From: Saxidomus purpurata
Taxonomy: Eukaryota > Mollusca > Bivalvia > Venerida > Veneridae
DNA: 64,000 bases
Assembly (NCBI GenBank): GCA_022818135.1
Contig: JAFMSR010000007.1
Coordinates: 28,991,356-29,055,355 of the forward strand
Direction of reading: 5' to 3'
Part shown: one piece after another, positions 36,901 through 50,420 of the stretch
Layout: each line of letters starts with the position of its first letter
Position numbering within the stretch: position 1 is the stretch's first letter
Notes under the pieces: generated by a model
What the model was told of the DNA's origin: nothing
Seen by the model: only the letters and a program-made list of their open reading frames with translations
The model's database searches: none
Made by a program: the position numbers and the translations under genes

Positions 36901-39900
36901 AATAAATTGGCTACTGCTTTAAAGTCCATATAAAAGATTTGAAATGGTGCCCAATGTCAACTTTGCCGTTCAATTTTTTTAAACCTTACAAGCAAATAAT
37001 GCAGATAATTCATGGACCAAAATGATCGGAAAATTCAATAGAAACTTTCTGTAGTGAAAGTTTAGTCAAGAAATGTGTCTGCAAGATCGGTGCTCAAAAT
37101 GTTTTCAAATAGGACAAAAAAAACGTTTAACATATGTCGCTGGTGGTATGACGTGGGTAGACTACTATTTTCAACCGGTTGGGAACAAACCACAAAACCT
37201 GGCAAAAGACCTGCACCATAAGTGCATAGAAGGTTTTGTATGGCATATTTTCCCAGTCCAGTGAAATGTAGTAGCTTGACACTAATGGGGCGATACAGTA
37301 GTGTAACGATAAGTGAGTTGGCCAGGAACTGGCCCCCGTTAGAATTGCTAGGCAAGTCGAAAGAGATAATTCGAGGGCCCCTCGGAGAGATTGGCCGCCA
37401 TCTTGGATACAGATTTCCCAAGAGTAGGTAGTATGTCCTTAAAACCGGACATAAGAAATTGGGTTGGCTACAACTTTTTTAAAAAAAGAACATGTTTTAT
37501 GTGCTGTGCCAAAAGCAGTTCATGGGGAAAAAACGGTAAATATGTTATATACATTATTTAAGTATTTTAAGTCGTTCTGAAGTTACGATAGTTTGTCCAG
37601 TGCATATGTTATCACGTCCTTCGCATTTGTCAAATTCAAGGCTAGCCCTGACATAAGCTTATGCCATATTTGGCTGCAAACAATATATTGGCTAAAATTT
37701 AATTAAATTGGCTACTGCTTTAAAGTTCATGTAAACGATTCGAAATGGAGCCCAATGTCAACTTTGCCGTTCAATTTTTTTTATACCTTACAAGCAAATA
37801 ATGAAGATATTTAATGGATCAAAATGATCGAAAAATTCAATAGAAGCTTTCTGTAGTGAAAGTTATGTCAATAAATGTGTCTGTAAGATGAGTGCTCAAA
37901 ATGTTTTCAAATAGGACAAAACAAACGTTTTACAAATGTCACTGGTGGTATGACGTGGGAAGACTACTATTTTCAACCGGTTGGGAACAAACCACAAAAC
38001 CTGGCAAAAGACCTGCGCCTTAAGTGCATAGAAGGTTTTGTAAGACATAATTTCCCAGTCCAGTGTAACGTAAAAGATGGACACTAGTGGGGCGATACAG
38101 TAGTGTAACGATAAGTGAGTTGGCCAGACACTGGCCCCCGTTAGCATTGCTAGGCAAGTCGAAAGAAATTATTGGAGGGCCCCACGGAGAGATTGGCCAC
38201 CATCTTGGATACAGATTTCCCAAGAGTTGGTAGTAGGTCATTAAAACCGGACAAAAGAAATTGGGTTGCTACAACTTTTGAAAAAAGAACATGTTTTGTG
38301 TGATGTGCCAAAAGCACTTCATGGGGGAAAAAACGGTAAATATGTTATTTACATTGTTCAAGTATTTTAAGTCGTCCTGAAGTTACGATAGTTTGTCCTG
38401 TGCTTATGTTATCACGTCCTTTGCATTTGTCAAATTCAAGGCTAGCTCTGACATAAGCTTATGCCATTTCTGGCTGCAAAAATAAATTGGCTCAAAATTA
38501 AATAAATTGGCTACTGCTTTAAAGTCCATCTAAAAGATTTGAAATGGTGCCCAATGTCAACTTTGCCGTTCAATTTTTTTTATACCTTACAAGCAAATAA
38601 TGCAGATAATTCATGGACCAAAATGATCGGAAAATTCAATAGAAACTTTCTGTAGTGAAAGTTTAGTCAAGAAATGTGTCTGCAAGATGGGTGCTCAAAA
38701 TGTTTTCAAATAGGACAAAAAAAAACGTTTAACAAATGTCGCTGGTGGTATGACGTGGGTAGACTACTATTTTCAACCGGTTGGGAACAAACCACAAAAC
38801 CTGGCAAAAGACCTGCACCATAAGTGCATAGAAGGTTTTGTATGGCATATTTTCCCAGTCCAGTGAAATGTAGTAGCTGGACACTAGTGGAGCGACACAG
38901 TAGTGTAACGATAAGTGAGTTGGCCAGGAACTGGCCCCCGTTAGAATTGCTAGGCAAGTCGAAAGAGATTATTGGAGGGCCCCTCGGAGAGATTGGCCGC
39001 CATCTTGGATACAGATTTCCCAAGAGTAGGTAGTAGGTCCTTAAAACCGGACAAAAGAAATTGGGTTGGCTACAACTTTTTTAAAAAAGAACATGTTTTG
39101 TGTGATGTGCCAAAAGCACTTCATGGGAAAAAACGGTAAATATGTTATATACATTATTTAAGTATTTTAAGTCGTTCTGTAGTTACGATAGTTTGTCCAG
39201 TGCATATGTTAACACGTCATTCGCATTTGTCAAATTCAAGGCTAGCCCTGACATAAGCTTATGCCATATTTGGCTGCAAAAAATAAATTGGCTAAAATTT
39301 AATTAAATTGGCTACTGCTTTAAAGTTCATGTAAACGATTCGAAATGGAGCCCAATGTCAACTTTGCCGTTCAATTTTTTTATACCTTACAAGCAAATAC
39401 ATTTAATGCAGATATTTAATCGACCAAAATGATCGGGAAATTCAATAGAAGCTTTCTGTAGTGAAAGTTTAGTCAAGAAATGTGTCTGCAAGATGGGTGC
39501 TCAAAATGTTTTCAAATAGGACAAAAAAAATGTTTTACAAATGTCACTGGTGGTATGACGTGGGTAGACTACTATTTTCAACCGGTTGGGAACAAACCAC
39601 AAAACCTGGCAAAAGACCTGCACCTTAAGTGCATAGAAGGTTTTGTATAGACATAATTTCCCAGTCCAGTGTAATGTAGAGTAGATGGACTCTAGTGGGG
39701 CGATACAGTAGTGTAACGATAAGTGAGTTGGCCAGGAACTGGCTCCCGTTAGAATTGCTAGCCAAGTCGAAAGAAATTATTGGAGGGCCCCTCGGAGAGA
39801 TTGGCCACCATCTTGGATACAGATTTCCCAAGAGTAGGTAGTAGGTCATTAAAACCGGACAAAAGAAATTGGGTTGCTACAACTTTTGAAAAAAGAACAT

Positions 39901-42900
39901 GTTTTGTGTGATGTGCCAAAAGCACTTCATGGGGGAAAAAACGGTAAATATGTTATATACATTGTTTAAGTATTTTAAGTCGTCCTGAAGTTACGATAGT
40001 TTGTCCTGTGCATATGTTAACACGTCCTTCGCATTTGTCAAATTCAAGGCTAGCCCTGACATAAGCTTATGCCATTTCTGGCTGCAAAAAATAAATTGGC
40101 TAAAATTTAATTAAATTGGCTACTGCTTTAAAGTTCATCTAAAAGATTTGAAATGGTGCCCAATGTCAACTTTGCCGTTCAATTTTTTTTATACCTTACA
40201 AGCAAATAATGAAGATATTTAATGGACCAAAATGATCGGAAAATTCAATAGAAACTTTCTGTAGTGAAAGTTTAGTCAAGAAATGTGTCTGCAAGATGGG
40301 TGCTCAAAATGTTTTCAAATAGGACAAAAAAACGTTTAACAAATGTCACTGGTGGTATGACGTGGGTAGACTACTATTTTCAACCGGTTGGGAACAAACC
40401 ACAAAACCTGGCAAAAGACCTGCACCATAAGTGCATAGAAGGTTTCGTATGGCATAATTTCCCAGTCCAGTGTAATGTAGTAGCTAGACACTAGTGGGGC
40501 GATACAGTAGTGTAACGATAAGTTAGTTGGCCAGGAACTGGCCCCCGTTAGAATTGCTAGCCAAGTCGAAAGAGATTATTGGAGGGCCCCTCAGAGAGAT
40601 TAGCCGCCATCTTGGATACAGATTTCCCAAGAGTAGGTAGTAGGTCCTTAAAACCGGACAAAAGAAATTGGGTTGGCTACAACTTTTTAAAAAAAGAACA
40701 TGTTTTGTGTGCTGTGCCAAAAGCACTTCATGGGAAAAACGGTCAATATGTTATATACATTGTTTAAGTATTTTAAGTCGTTCTGTAGTTACGATAGTTT
40801 GTCCAGTGCATATGTTAACACGTCCTTTGCATTTGTCAAATTCAAGGCTAGCCCTGACATAAGCTTATGCCATTTTTGGCTGCAAAAAATAAATTGGCTA
40901 AAATTTAATTAAATTGGCTACTGCTTTAAAGTTCATGTAAAAGATTTGAAATGGTGCCCAATGTCAACTTTGCCGTTCATTTTTTTATACCTTTCTAACA
41001 AATAATGCAGATAATTCATGGACCAAAATGATCGGAAAAATCAATAGAAGCTTTCTGTAGTGAACGTTTAGTCAAGAAATGTGTCTGCAAGATGGGTGCT
41101 TAAAATGTTTTCAAATAGGACAAAAAAAATGTTTTACAAATGTCACTTGGTGGTATGACATGGGTAGATTATTTTCAACCGGTTGGGAACAAACCACAAA
41201 ACCTGGCAAAAGACCTGCACCTTAAGTGCATAGAAGGTTTTGTATGGCATAATTTCCCAGTCCAGTGTAATGTAGTAGATGGACACTAGTGGGGCGATAC
41301 AGTAGTGTAACGATAAGTGAGTTGGCCAGGAACTGGCCCCCGTTAGAATTGCTAGGCAAGTCGAAAGAGATAATTGGAGGGCCCCTCGGAGAGATTGGCC
41401 GCGATCTTGGATACAGATTTCCCAAGAGTAGGTAGTACATGTAGGTCATTAAAACCGGACAAAAGAAATTGGGTTGGCTACAACTTTTTAAAAAAGAACA
41501 TGTTTTGTGTGATGTGCCAAAAGCAGTTCATGGGGGAAAAAACGGTAAATATGTTATATACATTATTTAAGTATTTTAAGTCGTCCTGAAGTTACGATAG
41601 TTTGTCCAGTGCATATGTTATCACGTCCTTCGCATTTGTCAAATTCAAGGCTAGCCCTGACATAAGCTTATGCCATATTTGGCTGCAAAAAATATATTGG
41701 CTAAAATTTAATTAAATTGACTACTGCTTTAAAGTTCATGTAAACGATTCGAAATGGAGCCCAATGTCAACTTTGCCGTTCAATTTTTTTATACCTTACA
41801 AGCAAATAATGCAGATATTTAATGGACCAAAATGATCGGAAAATTCAATAGAAGCTTTCTGTAGTGAAAGTTATGTCAATAAATGTGTCTGTAAGATGAG
41901 TGCTCAAAATGTTTTCAAATAGGACAAAACAAACGTTTTACAAATGTCGCTGGTGGTATGACATCGGTAGACTACTATTTTCAACCGGTTGGGAACAAAC
42001 CACAAAACCTGGCAAAAGACCTGCACCTTAAGTGCATAGAAGGTTTTGTAAGGCATAATTTCCCAGTCCAGTGTAACGTAAAAGATGGACACTAGTGGGG
42101 CGATACAGTAGTGTAACGATAAGTGAGTTGGCCAGACACTGGCCCCCGTTAGCATTGCTAGGCAAGTCGAAAGAAATTATTGGAAGGCCCCTCGGAGAGA
42201 TTGGCCACCATCTTTGATATAGATTTCCCAAGAGTTGGTAGTAGGTCATTAAAACCGGACAAAAGAAATTAGGTTGCTACAACTTTTAAAAAAAGAACAT
42301 GTTTTGTGTGATGTGCCAAAAGCACTTCATGAGGGAAAAAAACGGTAAATATGTTATATACATTGTTTAAGTATTTTAAGTCGGCCTGAAGTTACGATAG
42401 TTTGTCCAGTGCATATGTTATCACGTCCTTTGCATTTGTCAAATTCAAGGCTAGCCCTGACATAAGCTTATGCCATTTCTGGCTGCAAAAAATAAATTGG
42501 CTCAAAATTAAATAAATTGGCTACTGCTTTAAAGTCCATCTAAAAGATTTGAAATGGAGCCCAATGTCAACTTTGCCGTTCAATTTCTTTTATACCTTAC
42601 AAGCAAATAATGCAGATAATTCATGGACCAAAATGATCGGAAAATTCAATAGAAACTTTCTGTAGTGAAAGTTTAGTCAAGAAATGTGTCTGCAAGATGG
42701 GTGCTCAAAATGTTTTCAAATAGGACAAAAAAAACGTTTAACAAATGTCGCTGGTGGTATGACGTGGGTAGACTACTATTTTCAACCGGTTGGGAATAAA
42801 CCACAAAACCTGGCAAAAGACCTGCACCATAAGTGCATAGAAGATTTTGTATGGCATATTTTCCCAGTCCAGTGAAATGTAGTAGCTTGACTCTAGTGGG

Positions 42901-45378
42901 GCGATACAGTAGTGTAACGATAAGTGAGTTGGCCAGAAACTGGCTCCCGTTAGAATTGCTAGGCAAGTCGAAAGAGATTATTGGAGGGCCCCTCGGAGAG
43001 ATTGGCCACCATCTTGGATACAGATTTCCAAGAATAGGTAGTAGGTCATTAAAACCGGACAAAAGAAATTGTGTTGGCTACAACTTTTTTAAAAAAGAAC
43101 ATGTTTTGTGTGATGTGCCAAAAGCACTTCATGGGAAAAAAACGGTAAATATGTTATATACATTGTTTAAGTATTTTAAGTTGTCCTGAAGTTACGATAG
43201 TTTGTCCAGTGCATATGTTATAACGTCCTTTACATTTGTCAAATTCAAGGCCAGCTCTGACATAAGCTTATGCCATATTTGGCTGCAAAAAATAAATTGG
43301 CTAAAATTAAATAAATTGGCTACCGCTGTAAATTTTAAGTCGTCAGGAGCAATGTCAACTTGCCGTTCAATTTTTATACCTTACAAGCAAAAAGCAGATA
43401 TTTAATGGACCAAAATGATCGGGAATTAAATAGAAACTTCTGTAGTTACGAAAGTTTGTCAATGTGCTGCAAGATGGGTACTCAAAACGTTTTAAAATAG
43501 GACAAAAAAACGTTTAACAAATGTCGCTGGTGGTATGACGTGGGTAGACTACTATTTTCAACCGGTTGGGAACAAACCACAAAACCTGGCAAAAGACCTG
43601 CACCTTAAGTGCATAGAGGTTTTGTATGGCATAATTTCCCAGTCCAGTGTAATGTGTAGATGCACCAGTGGGGCTACAGTAGTGTAACGATAAATGATTG
43701 GCCAGGGGCCCCGTTAAATTTGGCAGTCGAAAGAAATAAATTGGCTGCAATAAATTCCCCAAAGGGGGGTTTTTGGGTCTTAAAACCGGAAAAAATAAAT
43801 TGGGTTGGCTACACTGAAAATGTTGTGTGCTGTGCCAAAAGCACTTATGGGGAAAAAACGGTCAAGTAACATTGTTAACTATTTTAAGTCGTTCTGTAGT
43901 TACGATAGTTTGTCCTGTGCATATGTTAACACGTCCTTTGTATTTGTCAAATTCAAGGCTAGCCCTGACATAAGCTTATGCCATATTTGGCTGCAAAAAA
44001 TAAATTGGCTAAAATTTAATTAAATTGGCTACTGCTTTAAAGTCCATCTAAAAGATTTGAAATGGTGCCCAATGTCAACTTTGCCGTTCAATTTCTTTTA
44101 TACCTTACAAGCAAATAATGCAGATAATTAATGGACCAAAATGATCGGAAAATTCAATAGAAACTTTCTGTAGTGAAAGTTTAGTCAAGAAATGTGTCTG
44201 CAAGATGGGTGCTCAAAATGTTTTCAAATAGGACAAAAAAAAAGTTTTACAAATGTCGCTGGTGGTATGACGTGGGTAGACTACTATTTTCAACCGGTTG
44301 GGAACAAACCACAAAACCTGGCAAACGACCTGCACCTTAAGTGCATAGAAGGTTTTGTAAGGCATAATTTCCCAGTCCAGTGTAATGTAGTAGATGGACA
44401 CTAGTGGGGCGATACAGTAGTGTAACGATAAGTGAGTTGGCCAGGAACTGGCCCCCGTTAGAATTGCTAGGCAAGTCGAAAGAAATTATTGGAAGGCCCC
44501 TCGGAGAGATTGGCCACCATCTTGGATACAGATTTCCCAAGAGTAGGTAGTAGGTCATTAAAACCGGACAAAAGAAATTGGGTTGCTACAACTTTTGAAA
44601 AAAGAACATGTTTTGTGTGATGTGCCAAAAGCACTTCATGGGGAAAAAACGGTCAATATGTTATATACATTGTTTAAGTATTTTAAGTCGTCCTGAAGTT
44701 ACGATAGTTTGTCCGGTACATATGTTATCACGTCCTTTGCATTTGTCAAATTCAAGGCTAGCTCTGACATAAGCTTATGCCATTTGTGGCTGCAAAAAAT
44801 AAATTGGCTCAAAATTAAGTAAATTGGCTACTGCTTTAAAGTCCATCTAAAAGATTTGAAATGGCGCCAAATGTCAACTTTGCCGTTCAATTGCTTTATA
44901 CCTTACAAGCAAATAATGCAGATAATTGAAAAATGATCCAAAAATGATTCCAAAATAATCGCAAAATTCAATAGAAACTTTCGGTAGTGAAAGTTTAGTC
45001 AAGAAATGTGTCTGCAAGATGGGTGCTCAAAATGTTTTCAAATAGGACAAAAAAAATACGTTTAACAAATGTCGCTGGTAGTATGACGTGGGTAGACTAC
45101 TATTTTCAACCTGTTGGGAACAAACCACAAAACCTGGCAAAAGACCTGCACCATAAGTGCATAAAAGGTTTTGTATGGCATATTTTCCCAGTCCAGTGAA
45201 ATGTAGTAGCCAGACACTAGTGGAGCGACACAGTAGTGTAAGGATAAATGAGTTGGCCAGGAACTGGCCCCCGTTAGAATTGCTAGGCAAGTCGAAAGAG
45301 ATTATTGGAGGGCCCCTCGGAGAGATTGGCCGCCATCTTGGATACAGAATTCCAAGAATAGGTCGTAGGTCCATAAAA
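33960..45378. repeat. macrosatellite-like array, 14 units of ~800 bp
   Basis: The anchor GTGTCTGCAAGATGGGTGCT or a variant occurs at about 34680, 35483, 36280, 37082, 37884, 38683, 39489, 40292, 41088, 41892, 42693, 43470, 44201 and 45015. Spacing is 796-806 bp, except for shorter steps of 777 and 731 bp around the degraded unit at 43318-43880. Each unit includes CTAGCCCTGACATAAGCTTA, GGCCAGGAACTGGCCCCC, an ATTGGCCRCCATCTTGGATA motif and CCAAAAGCACTTCATGGG. The first unit (33960-34250) is decayed. Recurring frames on both strands vary with poly-A length and show no sign of coding. Confidence 0.95.
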
Positions 45379-46809
45379 CTGGACGCAAATCAATGTTTTG
45401 ATAGTTATAGTGAAGGATCAAAAACAGCCCCTAGCTTATGAAGTCCTGATGAAGAGACTTAATAGCCGGTTTAGCGAACACAAAGACCCAGTTGCAAGAC
45501 GGTCCAGACTGTCAACCGTTTTAGCCATGTGGTGTTGGACAAAGATGATGGTTTTAATGTCTGAATGCAGGAATCAGGAACAGTGCAGAGCGCTGTACAG
45601 TTTTAGCGCAAGTACCAACAGGCTGGGCCTCACTTTGGAATGTATGGTGATGGCATTACCAACAGGAACAGGAGGTAGGAGCAAAATAATGCGGACGAGC
45701 CATGGCTCGGCTAAAGGAAAGATTGGGTTCAGCCCTAGCCGAATAACAGTTTTAATGACCTGACTGTCATTAAGACTTTAATGACATCAGAACTAAGTCT
45801 TTGTTATGTAGAAATCACTGGCCCCTATGACCCTTAACAATCAGAATTGATAACAGAGTGAAGTGAAGGGCTTGGACATACTACTCGAGTGTGATGCACA
45901 GATACATGGGGTATGGACTCGCCACCCAATCTAATATTGGTTCCATATTGTAAGGGACATACATGTATGTTAAAACACTGTCACCATAAACATGTGATCA
46001 GTAGGGAAGAAGAATAAGGAATTTAATCTGTTAGCTTACATACATTTGTAGGATATTTTTAAAGCTACTGCAATGGGCAGAAGTGGCAAAGAAAGGGGGG
46101 AGGGTCAGGCCTTTGGGGATAAGTTCCATACCCCAATCATCTGTGGTCTGAGGTGTTTTATAGGCTTTCACGAGCCGACGTTCAGCGGGATATAAAGTGA
46201 GAGGAGACTAGGCTATCTCAGATTATGATGTGGAACACGGATGAGACAGTAGCCCAAAAGTAGCACATCAGGTGTTCAAGAACACCGTAATGGTGAAACA
46301 TGCAGGGTCCAGCCTCCAGGTGCCGGTAGTGCTGGACAGGGTGTGTCATTTTGTGTTGGGGCACCACGCGACCAGGCCGTCACCCTTGTGGGTGGTTTGG
46401 GTAAGAAAGAATGTTCAATGCAGAGTCCTTACTAGTCTGGATGTTGTGTCTGAGCTTGGTCTGCCTGTGTGATACTGACCGGCTCTATTATGTACACCGT
46501 GGGTTTTGAACCCCTGATGTCACATGAAATGTCATCAAGGGAGGGGGACATGGGAAGGACCATCGAGATTTCAGGACAGGCAAAGGAGAGAGGGATGGCT
46601 AAATCTAAATGCAAATATTGAGCGGTAAACAGGTCTTCGGTACCTAACGCTGGACAGGTAATGGACTAGGGGATCAACCGACGGCCCAATATGGGCTACA
46701 TGGTGGATGTTTATCACCTAAGAGGGGGGGGCAGTCACTGAATTTTATTCCTAGTCTGAGAATGAGCCGACTCTCTCTGCCGAGGAAGTCGGCTTTGATA
46801 ACGCGTCTA
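45379..46809. other. unassigned GC-richer DNA, possible retroelement relic
   Basis: This follows the array without any ~800 bp units. An open stretch at 45398-45763 includes YEVLMKRLNSRFSEHKDPV, which faintly recalls the capsid region of gypsy-type Gag proteins. The rest of that frame does not match and other frames carry stops. A 66-codon stretch at 46272-46472 is not recognisable. No protease, reverse transcriptase or integrase motif is visible. Confidence 0.25.
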
Positions 46810-49800
46810 GGTGGGCAAAGCACTGCCAAAAGTATCAACAACAGAAAATCGAAAGTTAAAAACGAGCTGTCCACCGAGAATTCAACGCATCAAGCACTGT
46901 CATTGAACACGGGCGGTGGATTGGCTAAGAACAGGGCAGTAATGTCTAACTGTCTAAAAAATTAAGGTAAAAGATATGAAACTGGTTCAAAGACCTAAAT
47001 TGAGAAGCAGATACGTGCAATATGCAAGCCAGGATTCTGTAAACCAACTGGGGTGGACAGAGTGGGATTAATTTGAGCCATACATGACCTTGTAGCTTTG
47101 GATAACGAAGGACTTTTGGAACGGTTCAAAAGTTGAGGTGTATGGAATTGAAAAAGCCTAACTGCATGCTGGGTAACTGATTCTATGACATTTCCAAAGC
47201 CCGGCATTTGGAGTATTTCCACTATAACAGTCTGGTAGCAAAACGACAAAAGTTACCGAAAAAGAGGCATAAATATGTCCAAATCAAACACATTAGGTGC
47301 AATGTTGTAACTAGTTAACATACCCTTTAAGATGCAAGGCAGATAACGTTTGAGCTAGTATTCAAGAAATTTGACTCTATAAAGAGTGTTTAACTAAAAG
47401 TTCTAAATTCAATCTTACAAAAATCTAAACAGGGTTATGATTGTTGACTCCTCAAGTGAGGATAGTAATGGTGGACCATAATTTGAGTTTCAATTCAATA
47501 CCTTTGAAAGAATTTAAAAAATTTGACTTTATAAAATCTTTCACCAAAAATTATAAGTTAAACAAGGGGGCATAAATCTGTCAAAAACCCTGTCAAAACA
47601 GAGTTATGACAATTGTTTCCTCTAGTGTAAATATTGATGGTAAACATATTTTGAGTTTCAAGTCGATACCTTTATAGTATTCAAGATATTTGAATTTATA
47701 ATAATCTTTAACAAAAAGCTTAAGTAAAAAAGGAGACATAAATCTTCAAAAATCAAAACAGAGTTATGGGATTATTTCCTCAGAGTGCAGATGTTGATGG
47801 TAAACATATAGATTGAGTTTCAAGGCAATACCTTTGACGGTATTGAAGATATTTGAATTTATAAAAACTTTAGACCAAAAAGTCTACAGTAAAAGATGGA
47901 CATAAATCGTCAAAAATCAAGACCGAGTTAATGGGAGACTTTTCCTCAGGTGTAGATGTTGATGCAAAAGCATATAGTTTGAGTTTCAAGTCAATACCTT
48001 TGACAGTATTCAAGATATTTGAATTTGTAAAAAACCTTAGCCAAAATTGTAAGTTAAAAAGAGGCATAAATCTGTCCAGGTCAAACAGAGTTATGGGGAA
48101 TTTTCTCAGCTGGAGATGTTGATGGTAAACATATAGTTTGAGCTTCCAGACAAAGCTTTGAATATGCCAGACATCCTTTGACAGGTTAAAAACATTACCC
48201 AACTGGAGAGGAGAGTCGGGGCTATGCCACCGGCAGTTCAATATCATAATTCTTCGAAAAGTCGAAATTAAAAACCAACCCACCGAGAATTCAACGCATC
48301 GAGCACTGTCATTGAACACGGGCGGTGGATGGCTCAGGGCAGCAAGCCCTGTCCAAAAACCTGACTAACAGATAACTCCGGATTGCAAGTCTGACCTAAC
48401 ATCTGAGAAGCAGATAGCTCAATATGCAAGCCAGCTGCATTACATGAGTGACAGATGGCTTCATGTGGCCACTGAGCTGCAGCTTAGGGTAACAAGGACA
48501 TTATTGGAACAAGGACCAATAGTTGACAGTGTTGGACATAAAAGGCAACAGATGTTTGGGACTGACAAGAATCTCCGGCCCGAAAAATGGCAGACCCCGA
48601 AAGAGTGGTAGCTCCAAAAGAAGAGTTACCGAAAAAGCAAGACAGCGAGTGTGCCCTGGGACCTTAGCGCAAGTGGTAACGGATAGTTAACCTGCCCTGG
48701 AGACGGCGCGGCAGACAGCTTGAGACTATGATGCAGACGGTGAAGTGGCTACCGGGAAAGTGGACTCCAAGGCCTTTCACCTACATCTAGTCAGGGCTTA
48801 AATTATGACTCCTTAGAGGATAGTCATGGCCTTGCCACCAGCAGTTCAAGCATTTACAATTTAAACCAAAAATTGAAAACCAACCCACCAAGAGCACGGT
48901 CCTTAAACAAGGGCGGGGGATGGCTAATGGCAACAAGCCCTGTCCAAAGCCTGAAAAGCAGTTGCTTCGGATAGCGAGTCTTACCAAACACCTATGTAGT
49001 AGATTGCTCAATAAAACAAGCCAGCTTCATTACAGTTAGAGTCAGATGGCTTAAGGTACCACTGAGATGCAGCTTAGGGTAACAAGGACATTATTGGAAC
49101 AAGGACCAATAGTCGACAGTGTTGGACATAATGGGCAACAGATGTTGGACTGACAAGAAGGTCTCCGGCCCGGAAAATGGCATAGACCCAACGTTCAAAG
49201 TAATAGCTCCAAAAGCAGAGCTAAAAAAGAAAGACAGCGATCCTGGGACCTGAGCGAAGGTGGTAACGAATAGTCAGTCTGTCCTGGAGCCGGAGCGGCA
49301 AACAGCTGGAGACAATGATGCAGACGGTGAGGTGGCTTCCGGGAAAGACGACTCGAAGACCACTGACCTCCGTGTAGCCAGGGCTTAAATCATGACCCCT
49401 GGGAGGAGAGTCAGGGCTATGCAACCGGCAGTTCAAGTATCATAATAGAAAACCGAAAATTAAAAAAAAACACCGAGAATTCAACGCAGCGAACACTGTC
49501 CTTGAACACGGGCGGTGGATGGCTCGGGGCAGCTAGCCCTGTCCAAAAACCTGAGTAACAGATGGCTCCGGATAGGGAGCCTAACTTTACACTTGCGTAG
49601 CAGACAGCTCAATTTGCAAGCAAGCTTCATTACATGAGTGACAGATGGCTTAAGGTGACCACTGAGCTGCAGCTTAGGGAAACAAGGACATTATTGGAAC
49701 AAGGACCAATAGTCGATAATGTTGGACATAACATCCAACAGATGTTGGTCTGACAAGAATCTCCGGACCGGAAAATGGCAGACCCCCGAAAGTTGGGCAG

Positions 49801-50420
49801 CTTCAAAAGCAGAGCCACCAATAAAGCAGGACGGCGATTGGCCCTGGGCCATAAGCGCAAGTGGTAACGAATAGTCAGCCTGCCCTGGAGCCGGAGCTGC
49901 AGACAGCTTTAGACAATGATGCAGGCGGTAAAGTGGCTACCGGGAAAGCGGACTCGAAGGCCACTGACCTCCGTCAATTCAGTGCTAAAACCATGACCTC
50001 CGGGAGGATATGATGGTGAGCAAACCGGCAGTTCAAGTATCAACAACAGAAAACCGAAAATTGAAAACCAACCCACCGAGAATTCAACGCAGCGAACAGC
50101 CGACACGAGAACACGCGAGCGGTAGGATGGCTCCTGTCATAGCAAAGCCCTGTCCAAAAACCTGAGTAACAGATGGCTCCGGATAGCAAGTCTGACCTAA
50201 CATCTGAGAAGCAGACAGCTCAATATGAAAGCCAGCGTCATTACATGAGAGGCAGATGGCTTCCGGTGACCACTGAGCTGCAGCTTAGGGAAACAAGGAC
50301 ATTATTGGAACAAGGACCAAAAGTCGACAGTATTGGACATAAAAGCCAAAAGATATTGGACTGACAAGAATCTCCGGCCCGGAAAATGGCAAACCCCCGG
50401 AAGAGTGGCCGATCCGTTCC
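46810..50420. repeat. tandem units of ~600 bp, interrupted once
   Basis: CCACCGAGAATTCAACGC or a close variant marks units at about 46870, 48278, 48882 (altered), 49468 and 50074. Other shared phrases are GAACACGGGCGGTGGATGGC, GAGCTGCAGCTTAGG, ACAAGGACATTATTGGAAC, AATCTCCGGCCCG and GACGGTGAAGTGGCTACCGG. The last unit stops near 50420. The gap between the first two markers is filled by a family A core. Within some units a frame around TTELQLRETRTLLEQGP is open, but it is frameshifted in the unit at 48882, so constraint is not shown. Confidence 0.8.
46950..48205 (+). mobile_element. family A core inside the ~600 bp array
   Basis: It matches the interior of A1 from about 16920 onward: AATTAAGGTAAAAGATATGA, then CTAACTGCATGCTGGGTAA, ATTCTATGACATTTCC and several ~160 bp units with CAAAACAGAGTTATGGG and GATGTTGATGGTAAACATAT. 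The first ~100 bases of the element, with the ACAAGAG start and hairpin, are absent. The 3' end merges with array sequence at ATTCTTCGAAAAGTCGAAAT, which recalls the A1 end. It is a partial or recombined copy, more diverged than A1. Confidence 0.65.

Noticed and set aside
34671..45199. Recurrent ~63-codon plus-strand and 70-129 codon minus-strand frames in the 800-bp units, as possible repeated genes.
   Set aside because: They recur because the units are nearly identical. Their limits move with poly-A length, several units break them, and no family motif is visible.
45398..45763. Gag-like protein.
   Set aside because: Only a ~20-residue stretch looks Gag-like; no zinc knuckle, protease or polymerase follows. 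Kept only as a weak remark.
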